A DNA stretch of 64,000 bases from Tragulus kanchil (Eukaryota; Chordata; Mammalia; Artiodactyla; Tragulidae): contig JAIOJX010000002.1 in NCBI GenBank assembly GCA_022376925.1, forward strand, positions 66,240,001 to 66,304,000, given 5' to 3'. Positions 49,941-60,905 of this stretch are shown here, one piece after another. Positions within the stretch are counted from its first letter, which is position 1. Every line of letters starts with the position of its first letter. The notes beneath the pieces were generated by a model that worked only from the letters and a program-made list of their open reading frames with translations, searched no databases and was not told the DNA's origin. The position numbers were made by a program, and so were the translations under genes.

Positions 49941-50050
49941 CAGGACTGATAACTTCTAGCAACATGGTCTTGGGTAAATCTCATTAGAGTACTGTTTTTT
50001 TCCCCAGTTAAGGGGTGGCTACAGAGACTCATGACCCACCAAGTCTAAAA

Positions 50051-52165
50051 TATTTACTCTTTGGCCCTTTACAGATTAAGTTGGAGAACCCTCTTCTAAG
50101 AACTCTTGTGAGGATTATAGATCAGACAATATTTACTGCTAGTGCCTAGCATATTTTGGCTGTTACCAATCTAAATGCCATGGTAATATTTAAAGTAGTA
50201 TTTTTAAAAGAAAATTCCTACAAATACACAAAATTAACAGCTCAAACATCCTATACTCAAATAGTGCACACCTAAAATAGAGGAAAAAAAGACCATGAGA
50301 ATCATCATTTGTAATTTGTTACAAATTTAGAGGCTCAGGAAGAATTACTGACCACAAACTTGTTACACTGTAAAGCATCAACATTTATCACTATGTTCCC
50401 AAGAACAATGATGACTCAAGTGAAATAAAAGATACACTAAACATTTTTTCCACTGAAAGGCAACCTTGAAATAGAACTTGAGCAACATGAATATTTACAT
50501 ATTTAATATTCTTTAGTGGATGAGAAGCAAAGGGTGCTGATGAGAGTTATTTCAGCTAAAAATAAGTTGTGAAAGCTATTAAGTCTGACCAGGGCATTGC
50601 AATAATTCTTCCTCCAGTTAACTTTGATTTCTTTACCTTTGTGTAAAGTGCCACAGATAGAGAGTCCTGGTCCTGGTAGAATTCAAAGTCCAGTGAGGAA
50701 CACAAACACGCATTTAACAAGGTTATCTATACTTTCCTACCTGGAGTTCAAACACTTTGCAATTTCTCAGCTCTATATTGGCTTTGTTTAGCTTTCATCA
50801 GGAATGAAAGGAAGCATGTCTAAAGGCAGGGTCCTAGGTAAAAAGAGAAGACAGCTAAGCTTGTGATGCTGGCCAGCCCCTTGGACTGGATTCTAGTTCC
50901 TAAAGCTAGAAGAGTGAGAAATCCTAGCCAGATGGGCTGTCAGAAAAGACCGTGCAGACACAATATTCATTTATACAACCCAAGAGCAATTTAGGGTTTG
51001 GGAGGGTGCCAGACTCTCTGTCTCTGCATGGAAGCCAGCATGGCTCCAGAACACTACAGGTCGGCAACTGGAGACGTCTCAGAAGCAAGGGTCTCATGGA
51101 AGTCCAGCATGGCCTCCAGATATTTACGCTTTGGCCCGTTACAGATTAAGTTGGAGAACCCTCTTCTAAGAACTCTTGTGAGGATTATAGATCAGACAAT
51201 ATTTACTGCTAGTGCCTAGCATATTTTGGCTGTTACCAATCTAAATGCCATGGTAATATTTAAAGTAGTATTTTTAAAAGAAAATTCCTACAAATACACA
51301 AAATTAACAGCTCAAACATCCTATACTCAAATAGTGCACACCTAAAATAGAGGAAAAAAAGACCATGAGAATCATCATTTGTAATTTGTTACAAATTTAG
51401 AGGCTCAGGAAGAATTACTGACCACAAACTTGTTACACTGTAAAGCATCAACATTTATCACTATGTTCCCAAGAACAATGATGACTCAAGTGAAATAAAA
51501 GATACACTAAACATTTTTTCCACTGAAAGGCAACCTTGAAATAGAACTTGAGCAACATGAATATTTACATATTTAATATTCTTTAGTGGATGAGAAGCAA
51601 AGGGTGCTGATGAGAGTTATTTCAGCTAAAAATAAGTTGTGAAAGCTATTAAGTCTGACCAGGGCATTGCAATAATTCTTCCTCCAGTTAACTTTGATTT
51701 CTTTACCTTTGTGTAAAGTGCCACAGATAGAGAGTCCTGGTCCTGGTAGAATTCAAAGTCCAGTGAGGAACACAAACACGCATTTAACAAGGTTATCTAT
51801 ACTTTCCTACCTGGAGTTCAAACACTTTGCAATTTCTCAGCTCTATATTGGCTTTGTTTAGCTTTCATCAGGAATGAAAGGAAGCATGTCTAAAGGCAGG
51901 GTCCTAGGTAAAAAGAGAAGACAGCTAAGCTTGTGATGCTGGCCAGCCCCTTGGACTGGATTCTAGTTCCTAAAGCTAGAAGAGTGAGAAATCCTAGCCA
52001 GATGGGCTGTCAGAAAAGACCGTGCAGACACAATATTCATTTATACAACCCAAGAGCAATTTAGGGTTTGGGAGGGTGCCAGACTCTCTGTCTCTGCATG
52101 GAAGCCAGCATGGCTCCAGAACACTACAGGTCGGCAACTGGAGACGTCTCAGAAGCAAGGGTCTC
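50051..52165 (+). repeat. Adjacent direct duplication 17 (offset 1,070 bp)
   Basis: Copy A is 50051-51095 and copy B is 51121-52165. The linker 51096-51120 is a slightly altered repeat of 51028-51053. The first 20 bases of copy B carry two substitutions relative to copy A. No named element or gene lies inside. Confidence 0.95.
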
Positions 52166-52590
52166 TAGTCCTGCCTAGTACTTGCATTGTCCTAGGCAGT
52201 GGCCATGGTGAGGCTCCTTCAAATGACTTCATCAACCACAGACACTGACCAGTCCTGTCTAAGGGAGGAAAGCCATGAGGAAGATGCCATATGCAGATGG
52301 CCAGCGAGGCCCAGAAACACTGGGACAAGTTGACAGCAAGTGAAACCCACAATTCTTTAATCACTCCTCTGCGGGCCAAAATGCTCCTACTCATTGAGGA
52401 AACATAAAAATAAAATGAATACATTGTGCCTAATGCTATGATAGAGGTCTGCACAAGCTCCTATGGGAATTCAGAGCTGGGGATTAAAGATTCAGTTAGT
52501 CAAAAACACTCTGAGGAAGATTAGTTGTGTTTTTTAAGAATGTAATAAGGAGAGCCATTCAACTACTGTAAAACGGTTCTCTTTCCTTCT
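52166..52590. other. Unique DNA
   Basis: A 101-codon minus-strand frame lies here (52149-52454) without recognisable domains. I do not call a gene. Confidence 0.4.
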
Positions 52591-52604
52591 AAAGACACAG
52601 TGTA

Positions 52605-52816
52605 CTATATGTAAAAGAGACAACCATTGTGAATATGCTGTAAGACTAAGGGGAATTATATGGGGGGCTACACAACAACCTGGAGGGGTGGGATGGGAAG
52701 ACAGTGGGAGGGAGGTTCAAGTGGGAGGGGTCAAGGGTATACCTATGACTGATTTGGATTTATGTATAGCTGTTAACAAGAAAACTCTGTAAAATAAAAA
52801 TTACATAAATTTAAAA
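52605..52816 (+). mobile_element. L1 3' end, short insertion with 14-bp flanks
   Basis: The G-rich 3' UTR tract (52682-52735) and AAAACTCTGTAAAATAAAAA tail match the L1 3' UTR plan. Flanked by AAAGACACAGTGTA (52591-52604) and AAAGATACAGTGTA (52817-52830), one mismatch. A severely 5'-truncated L1. Confidence 0.85.
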
Positions 52817-52830
52817 AAAGATACAGTGTA

Positions 52831-53976
52831 ACAATGGAATATACTTCATCAAGTATCTCTCAATGAAATCCTCTCATTGAGGTCCCCGAAGAACTGGCAA
52901 GCATTTTGTCACTGATAATTACACACCTGTGTTAGTATTTGAGGCTCGAGATGATTCTTGATGCTACCAGAGAAAGAATGAGTGTTTCCCATTTATTGAG
53001 CTCTCCCTGACACAACCAATCCCACTGTTAAATTATTCTTGTGTCTCACAGGATATATATCTAAACTGGAACAAGCCTAATTTGAGCTAGCCTCTTTATA
53101 AGTCATGGTGTTATATGCTTAAACCCACCCCCAGATTAATCTTTCTTCACACAGTGGCTATAAAGAGGGTACTTAAAAGATCCCAAAGACCCTGCATCAC
53201 TAATGGATCACCATTACATGGTACAGAAAACTTGACGCAGGAAGTTGTAAGAGTATACATATGGGGTCCACTATAAACTTTTCTTTCTGTGGTATAACTG
53301 AAGGACCTTATTATGCTACCAACTTGAAAAAATAGTCATTGTTTATTACTGATTATTAAAAACACTATGCACTTTGAAAAACAGACTGTCAATCCAAATC
53401 TTTTATGTTTGCAAATACCTTTTCAGAACAAGAAGAATAAAAGTATTAAGTGTCACCTGGATGAGAGTAAGAAACAACAAAAATCAAGAGAACAAAAGAC
53501 TGTAATTTTAGACATGAAAAATTCAAGATCAATATTGAGTTAAAATGTAAAGATATATACTGACACTGAGATGCTCAAGTTTGAACCTTTGGTTAGACTT
53601 TTGTTTCAGCATTTTTTCCCCTCTCTATAAACCCAAGAGACAAATAAGTGATCTTGACCTTGAATCAAGAAATCCATCAAGCTACCAAGGTTGTTGGCAA
53701 TCTTTGGCAGACAGTAACTAGCCTCTCCAACTTCTGGCACCAATAGAAGAAAGGTGATAGAATAAAAACAGGACTGGCGCCCCACAGCTCACTCATAATG
53801 CAACTGGCCCAGTGGCTAGAATGGCGGCTTAGACTGGCAGAGACCAATGAGCGGGAGGAGACAGAGGGGAAGATGTCGCTGCATATGCCAGCACCCAGCT
53901 TGTGCAGAAGGCCACCCCAGCCTAGACTAGACCACAGGCATATAGTGTAGCAGAAAGAAAACCAGTTCCGGTTCCC
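52831..53976. other. Unique DNA, possible LTR-related part near its end
   Basis: No gene recognised. 53750-53960 is GC-richer and could be the upstream part of the following LTR, but I cannot fix the LTR start. The 117-codon minus-strand frame (53677-54030) has no domain I recognise. Confidence 0.4.
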
Positions 53977-54185
53977 TGTTGCAAAGTGTTTCTTTGACTT
54001 GCTTTCAGTTGCGATTATTACTATAATCATACTTAATGGCTTGCCTCAAGAACCTCCTTCTGCCTCAGTCTTAACGTGCCTTTGTGCAAGAATCCTGTCC
54101 ACCTGTAGATGGCAGTAAGGGAAAAGTGAACACATCCCCTGCCTGAGGCTTGCCATTCTAGGAGACGTTTGCAAGATTATTGGCC

Positions 54186-54508
54186 TTGTTGTTTTTTTTA
54201 AGATTTATTTATGTATTTATGGGGTGGTGGGGTGGGGAGGGAGGGGAGCGGGCGGGCCACTTCTATTGGTCTTTCATTTCTCTATTTTCATCCGTCTTTG
54301 TTCTTTGGCCCGTGTGGGCCTCCCATTGCGGTGGCCTCTGTTGTCGCAGAGCACCGGCTTGGGGCGCATGCGCTCCTGAGCTCCGGCTTATTGGACACAT
54401 CGGTCCAGTTGCTCCGCAGCACGTGGGATCTTCCCAGGCCAGGGATCGAACCGGCGCCCCTTGCACTGCAAGACTGTGTCCTTACCCACTGGACCACCAG
54501 GGAAGCCC
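54186..54508 (-). mobile_element. tRNA-Glu-type SINE with extended tail, nested in LTR
   Basis: Minus-strand copy with head at the right end (CCACTGGACCACCAGGGAAG), B-box as GGGATCGAACCGGC, and the extended tail GGCCACTTCTATTGGTC plus T-rich end. Exact 11-bp flanks GATTATTGGCC at 54175-54185 and 54509-54519. Little decay, so it is young and postdates the LTR. Confidence 0.93.
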
Positions 54509-54556
54509 GATTATTGGCCTCTTTGCTTTGCTTCCTCGCCTCCCTCCATCTCTGAT

Positions 54557-54566
54557 CTATAAAATA
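54557..54566 (+). promoter_or_regulatory. TATA-like box in LTR
   Basis: CTATAAAATA about 80 bases upstream of the AATAAA signal, the usual U3/R layout of an LTR. Function is not shown. Confidence 0.5.
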
Positions 54567-55317
54567 ACCTGGCATCCAAACCCCAATAAGACGGTTTTTT
54601 CTGAGGCACTAGCCTGCCATCTTCTCGGTCAACTGCTTTCCAAATAAAGTCGTTTTCCTTGCCTCAACACCTCACCTCTCGGATTCATTGGCCTGTTGTG
54701 CGGCGAGCTGAGTGAGCTTGGACTCGGTAACAACAGTACAAATGTAAGTCGTGATCCCAATCCTGCCTCTTCCACAACTTCAGTAAAATATCTCACACAC
54801 TCTTAGTCTAATTCTAAGATGTTTTTAAAAAAAACAAAAACAAGAGAGAAAAGTAGAGAGATCTTACAGGGAAAAAAAAAAAACTGGTTTTACCACATTT
54901 AGGCTAACTATAATCATAAACGTTAAATAATTACATAGTTCACATGTGGTCTATCCCTCTGCCTACTCATTCATCTTCATTCCTGATCAATTATGAACTC
55001 CTTGAGGGCAGAGACTTTTAAAATTAGTGTCACTGACACTTTATTAATGTTTCTGTTTCATGAGCGTTATCAGTAGTTTCCATTTCTGTGTCCGACCACA
55101 TTTCCCAGATACACAGGGAACATTTCCTCCTGGCTGACTATGATTTCAAAGAGAAAGTGTCAAAATAAAAAAATAAAATAAAATAAACCTCCATCAATCT
55201 GCATGTTTCTTCTCAAAAACATAATAAATATCTTATTGTGTACTAGAAAAGAAATTCCTGGTCATCCCACTCTTTTGTTCCTCAGATCCACTAAGTTACC
55301 AAGGTGAAAGTGAAAAG

Positions 55318-55709
55318 TGTTCTACCTCGGACTGGGACTTAGACCCAAAACCAAGTTTGGGACTTGAACCCAGCCAAAACTCTGTTTGGGACTTGAATCC
55401 ACACAGTTGGGACTCAAACCCAGCCAAAACCTACCATTCCTGGTTTTAGGACCTAACGGAGCTTGGATTCTCCATGTCTCTTTTCAGAGAAGAATTCAGT
55501 GAGAGACAAAGTGATAGGTAAGAAATGGATTTATTCAGATTCAGAGAAAAGCACACTCCACAGAGTGTGGGCCATTGCAGAACAAATCCGGTGGCCTTGA
55601 AATCATGGCGTTCTTAGCTTTTACGGACTGGGTAATTCTATATGCTAATGAGTGTGGGGATTATTCCAGATCTTTTGGGAAGGGCAGAACTGTCATTCCC
55701 GGACGTGTC
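55318..55709 (-). mobile_element. Solo LTR, partial duplicate of 56436-56839
   Basis: Copy A of duplication 18 cuts the LTR in the middle. Not an independent insertion. Confidence 0.85.
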
Positions 55710-56435
55710 ACGGTTTTTCTGAGGCACTAGCCTGCCATCTTCTCGGTCAACTGCTTTCCAAATAAAGTCGTTTTCCTTGCCTCAACACCTCACCTCTCGG
55801 ATTCATTGGCCTGTTGTGCGGCGAGCTGAGTGAGCTTGGACTCGGTAACAACAGTACAAATGTAAGTCGTGATCCCAATCCTGCCTCTTCCACAACTTCA
55901 GTAAAATATCTCACACACTCTTAGTCTAATTCTAAGATGTTTTTAAAAAAAACAAAAACAAGAGAGAAAAGTAGAGAGATCTTACAGGGAAAAAAAAAAA
56001 ACTGGTTTTACCACATTTAGGCTAACTATAATCATAAACGTTAAATAATTACATAGTTCACATGTGGTCTATCCCTCTGCCTACTCATTCATCTTCATTC
56101 CTGATCAATTATGAACTCCTTGAGGGCAGAGACTTTTAAAATTAGTGTCACTGACACTTTATTAATGTTTCTGTTTCATGAGCGTTATCAGTAGTTTCCA
56201 TTTCTGTGTCCGACCACATTTCCCAGATACACAGGGAACATTTCCTCCTGGCTGACTATGATTTCAAAGAGAAAGTGTCAAAATAAAAAAATAAAATAAA
56301 ATAAACCTCCATCAATCTGCATGTTTCTTCTCAAAAACATAATAAATATCTTATTGTGTACTAGAAAAGAAATTCCTGGTCATCCCACTCTTTTGTTCCT
56401 CAGATCCACTAAGTTACCAAGGTGAAAGTGAAAAG

Positions 56436-56969
56436 TGTTCTACCTCGGACTGGGACTTAGACCCAAAACCAAGTTTGGGACTTGAACCCAGCCAAAACTC
56501 TGTTTGGGACTTGAATCCACACAGTTGGGACTCAAACCCAGCCAAAACCTACCATTCCTGGTTTTAGGACCTAACGGAGCTTGGATTCTCCATGTCTCTT
56601 TTCAGAGAAGAATTCAGTGAGAGACAAAGTGATAGGTAAGAAATGGATTTATTCAGATTCAGAGAAAAGCACACTCCACAGAGTGTGGGCCATTGCAGAA
56701 CAAATCCGGTGGCCTTGAAATCATGGCGTTCTTAGCTTTTACGGACTGGGTAATTCTATATGCTAATGAGTGTGGGGATTATTCCAGATCTTTTGGGGAA
56801 GGGGCAGAACTGTCATGGTGCCTCTGGACGTGTCATTTAGCTTGCTGACTGAGGATCAAGGTCTGGTCTGCCATCTTGGACCTATTTGATCCTAATGAGT
56901 TTATGCTGTTTGCTTGGGCTATGTCATTCTTTCAAAAATTGTACCCTGCCCCTTCCCCTAACCCTTACA
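56436..56969 (-). mobile_element. Solo LTR of a class I (gamma-like) endogenous retrovirus
   Basis: About 534 bp with canonical inverted ends TGT...ACA on both strands and a 4-bp target duplication AAAG at 56432-56435 and 56970-56973, which suits class I elements. On the minus strand there is an AATAAA signal at 56648-56653. Downstream of it lie three to four imperfect copies of a roughly 27-base unit containing GGGTTCAAGTCCCA, next to the end of the LTR. No internal retroviral genes are present. Old enough to have mutations, young enough to keep its ends and target duplication. Confidence 0.85.
56445..56550 (-). repeat. Imperfect tandem repeat in the LTR
   Basis: Word TTGGGACTTGAACCCAGCC and variants recur at roughly 25-30 base spacing (about 56448, 56474, 56501, 56525). 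On the minus strand the shared part reads GGTTCAAGTCC, close to a tRNA B-box consensus. Also present in the duplicate at 55327-55432. Confidence 0.75.
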
Positions 56970-56973
56970 AAAG

Positions 56974-57400
56974 TATACTTCTAAAACTTTCTAGCATCTT
57001 GTCTTGTGGTCCAACACAAGGACCCTCATCCAGCTGCTAACTGTGCTAAGCTTACAGCAAGAACTTGCAGGTAGCCTGCCTGATTCCAGCTCCCCCCACT
57101 CCAAACCACCAGTCATCTCCAAGCCCTACTACCATCCCCCGTGGAAGACAGTCATGCTTGGAAGCAGGTGCCATGTCTTATCAATTCAGTGTCCCTTCAC
57201 ATGTTTGCAGTAAAAACTTTCAAGTGCCTCACAAATCAAGGTACCACATGAACATCAATTTATGTTCAAAATTAGACTTCTCTAGACTCTGATTATTTTT
57301 AATTAGAGTCTTAGGAATCTTTGTAATTGCAAGGGAACAGATAGCTTATTAAGAAGCAGCTCTCACTATAGACTATCTGTATTTAGTACCATTAATCTGT
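56974..57400. other. Unique DNA
   Basis: No gene recognised. Open frames of 69 and 75 codons overlap at 57004-57292 without family likeness. Confidence 0.4.
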
Positions 57401-59625
57401 ATACTTTGTTTCTCAGACCCTTGTTAATTTAAAAGGAAAAAACAAGATGAAGAGAAGAAAGCTGAATGTGCTTGGTTCTGATATGTGGAAAGAAAGGCAA
57501 GGGGGGACAGAGAAATATACCACTAAGTTGAACATTCTTTACACAATTTCATCATAATTGGAGGGCTAAAAATGACAAGCCACTGGCAACACCCTTCGCT
57601 GAGTCACAGTATTCTTTGTGTGCATTTTTCTAAGAGCAATCAAAATGGTAATTGCAGGACTAACTTTAGAACATGAAATCACTGTATCGGCACCAACATG
57701 GAATGCAATATGAAATGTAATCTCTCATTAAACCAGAAACTGTGGTTTACAGTGTTTAAAAACTGCCTTGGGTCGCTCATTCTCCGCAGATAGATCATAG
57801 TGCTCCTTAAGGACAGAAACAGAAAGCATTAGTTCTCGCCACAAAATATTTAAGAGATCCCAAGAGGTTCTGGGATTTTCCCTCACTTGTTCTAATTACA
57901 TCAGGAATAAAATGATCTTTGTGTAAAAAACACATGTCTTTAGTACTACCTTAATAATTCCTGTTCCCAAACTAGGTTCCAAACTCAAATAAAGCCATTT
58001 TTGAAACCTTCTGAGAAATCTGGTTGTGGTAGGTAATAAATGATGTTGAAGAATTATTGTTAATTTTGCTGCCTCTGGAAGTGGCACCCTCTGGAAGTGG
58101 CACTGTGGTCATAAAGTAACATTTTATTAAATGATGAGGTATGTTAAGGTAAAATACATGATATCAGAGATTTGATTTAAAATACTTTATCAGGTACAAA
58201 AAGGCACAGATGGAGCATATACAGAATGCTGAATCTGAGCAATAAATATAGGGTGTATCCCCTATTTGGCACTTAACTAGAATGAAGAAGTCTGTAATGT
58301 ACATAATAAAAAAGTCTGTCATGTACAAAATAAAAATGCTTCTAAAGCTATTTTTCTTCTTTATGTAGGACTCAGAGTAAGGACTGCATTGGCCCAGTGG
58401 AGAAAGTGTTGGGCCACATCGGTATGAAAAGCAAAATTTAAAGGCCAAAGCTGCAGTGTGGAATGTCCTAAACAGAAAGTCTAGAAGAGCCAGTGTTGAA
58501 ACCATTACAGATACTTTGTTTCTCAGACCCTTGTTAATTTAAAAGGAAAAAACAAGATGAAGAGAAGAAAGCTGAATGTGCTTGGTTCTGATATGTGGAA
58601 AGAAAGGCAAGGGGGGACAGAGAAATATACCACTAAGTTGAACATTCTTTACACAATTTCATCATAATTGGAGGGCTAAAAATGACAAGCCACTGGCAAC
58701 ACCCTTCGCTGAGTCACAGTATTCTTTGTGTGCATTTTTCTAAGAGCAATCAAAATGGTAATTGCAGGACTAACTTTAGAACATGAAATCACTGTATCGG
58801 CACCAACATGGAATGCAATATGAAATGTAATCTCTCATTAAACCAGAAACTGTGGTTTACAGTGTTTAAAAACTGCCTTGGGTCGCTCATTCTCCGCAGA
58901 TAGATCATAGTGCTCCTTAAGGACAGAAACAGAAAGCATTAGTTCTCGCCACAAAATATTTAAGAGATCCCAAGAGGTTCTGGGATTTTCCCTCACTTGT
59001 TCTAATTACATCAGGAATAAAATGATCTTTGTGTAAAAAACACATGTCTTTAGTACTACCTTAATAATTCCTGTTCCCAAACTAGGTTCCAAACTCAAAT
59101 AAAGCCATTTTTGAAACCTTCTGAGAAATCTGGTTGTGGTAGGTAATAAATGATGTTGAAGAATTATTGTTAATTTTGCTGCCTCTGGAAGTGGCACCCT
59201 CTGGAAGTGGCACTGTGGTCATAAAGTAACATTTTATTAAATGATGAGGTATGTTAAGGTAAAATACATGATATCAGAGATTTGATTTAAAATACTTTAT
59301 CAGGTACAAAAAGGCACAGATGGAGCATATACAGAATGCTGAATCTGAGCAATAAATATAGGGTGTATCCCCTATTTGGCACTTAACTAGAATGAAGAAG
59401 TCTGTAATGTACATAATAAAAAAGTCTGTCATGTACAAAATAAAAATGCTTCTAAAGCTATTTTTCTTCTTTATGTAGGACTCAGAGTAAGGACTGCATT
59501 GGCCCAGTGGAGAAAGTGTTGGGCCACATCGGTATGAAAAGCAGAGACTTTCTGTGACCAGACCAAGGCCAAAGCCAAGTGAATATCAGTGTGGAAAATG
59601 TCCTAAACAGAAAGTCTAGAAGAGC
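57401..59625 (+). repeat. Adjacent direct duplication 19 (offset 1,110 bp)
   Basis: Copy A is 57401-58490 and copy B is 58511-59625. From 58432 to 58470 copy A is a collapsed version of 59542-59604, with several deletions just before the join. A 20-base linker follows. Unique DNA. Confidence 0.95.
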
Positions 59626-60511
59626 TGTACACGCATACACAGAACACTCACCAATCTTGCCATAAGCTCATATGACCAGGTAGATTCCTACACAGAAGTT
59701 AAGTGTCATTTTCTTCATTTTGAATGAAATTACTAACTTTCCCCCAAGCATTTGTTTTTCTTTTCCCCAACCATAACATGCATATATTTTACATTAAATA
59801 ATTGAAACCTACTGAAAACTGCCTCCAGATAAACACACCTTCCAGTTGTGACCATTGCTCAGGAGGGAGAGGAAAAAAAGGATAGGATCAGGGAACAAGA
59901 TTAGATCCATTTCCAAGAAAATAAGATGGGTGCAAAAGACCAAATGACCACCTGAGGACCTGGCAGCAAGAGAACTTCAGAAACCTCCGTCTCTTTTCTG
60001 AATGATAATGCTTATCTTCAAATCACTGCCTCTCGGAGCTGCTTCTTAGGAAGAGGTACCAGATAAATACAAGTCAAAAACTTCATGATACTTCCTGTTG
60101 AGTTCTAACTCTGTCTTAGGGTGTTTCATCTCACTTCTGAGTATAAATTAGTATCACAGACACAATGAATAGTTTCCATGTCAACAGCACAAGCTTACAG
60201 TAAGCACTGGCTTCTCCTGCAGTTCTTCAACACCTGTGATTCCTGGATGCAGAGTCAGAGCTTTTCCTCAGAGAATCTGTTTCAGTTTACTGGAGGGGGG
60301 CCCATCATTAAATGCTCCCCAGATAATTCCCACCATTATCAGCCTTTAGGAACCACAAGCAAAATCTATCTTGAACTGCCAAATATAGAAAACTTTTTCT
60401 TGGCATTGTTAAATACATTACAAAGATAGAGATACAAGGGCATCCTGTGAGTATGTGCACACTTGTCTTCCAACTATCAAAAAGCAACTTTTAAAGTTTC
60501 TGCTAAAATCA
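59626..60511. other. Unique DNA
   Basis: An 83-codon frame at 60178 has no recognisable domain. No repeat named. Confidence 0.4.
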
Positions 60512-60598
60512 ATTGGAGAAGGAAATGGCAACCCACTCCAGTATTCTTGACTGGAGAATTCCGTGGACAGAGAAGCCCGACAAGCTACAGTGCACGGG
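60512..60598 (+). mobile_element. Bov-A fragment
   Basis: ATTGGAGAAGGAAATGGCAA ... CACTCCAGTATTCTTG ... GGAGAATTCCGTGGACAGAG, the Bov-A core without the tRNA head. Confidence 0.85.
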
Positions 60599-60609
60599 TT
60601 CTTAAAATA

Positions 60610-60832
60610 TATAGCTTCCCTGATGCTTCAGTCGTGAGGCATATGCCTGCAAGTGCAAAGACCTGAGTTCCATCCCTGGGTTGGGAAGATCCCTCTGGAG
60701 GAACACATGGCGACTCACTCCAGTCTTCTTGCCTGGAGAATTCCATGGACAGAGGAGCCTGATGAGAGTCAGCCTGAGCAGTCTGTGAGTTCACACAGAG
60801 TCGGACACAACTGAAGTGACTAAGCAGCAGCT
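60610..60832 (+). mobile_element. Bov-tA SINE, plus strand
   Basis: tRNA-like head (AGCTTCCCTGATGCTTCAGT), TGGGTTGGGAAGATCCCTC link, Bov-A core, and the terminal GTCGGACACAACTGAAGTGA. Sits 12 bases after another Bov-A fragment in the same orientation. Confidence 0.9.
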
Positions 60833-60867
60833 GTTAAAATCATAGACGTTTTATTTAACAACATGCT

Positions 60868-60905
60868 TAGTTGCTCTGTCGTGTCTGAACTCTTCTGTGA
60901 CAACA
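60868..60905 (-). mobile_element. Bov-A end fragment
   Basis: TTGCTCTGTCGTGTCTGAAC only, about 38 bases. Opposite in orientation to the copy just upstream. Confidence 0.6.

Larger units (their letters stand above)
53977..54732 (+). mobile_element. Endogenous retrovirus-type LTR, plus strand (left edge uncertain)
   Basis: Contains a TATA-like CTATAAAATA (54557-54566), a polyadenylation signal AATAAA (54643-54648) about 80 bases further on, and a right end GACTCGGTAACA that looks like an LTR terminus. No coding region for gag, pol or env is attached, so it is a solo or partial LTR. A SINE is nested at 54186-54508. I could not find a convincing target duplication. The part from 54591 on is repeated at 55710-55850. 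Confidence 0.7.
54591..56839 (+). repeat. Adjacent direct duplication 18 (offset 1,118 bp)
   Basis: Copy A is 54591-55709 and copy B is 55710-56839. The unit runs from inside one LTR into the middle of a second, opposite LTR. The end of copy A (55697-55709) is a shortened, altered form of 56815-56838. The G-run before it is shorter in copy A. Confidence 0.95.

Noticed and set aside
53786..53796. TGGCGCCCC resembling a retroviral lysine primer-binding site
   Set aside because: Only about eight bases match, there is no LTR end immediately upstream and no retroviral genes downstream.
53677..54030. 117-codon minus-strand frame
   Set aside because: No domain recognised; it runs into probable LTR sequence.
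1272..59625. Real satellite or segmental tandem array
   Set aside because: Each pair has different sequence, and a satellite would share one unit. Only the length is shared, and several seams carry error-like echoes of neighbouring bases.
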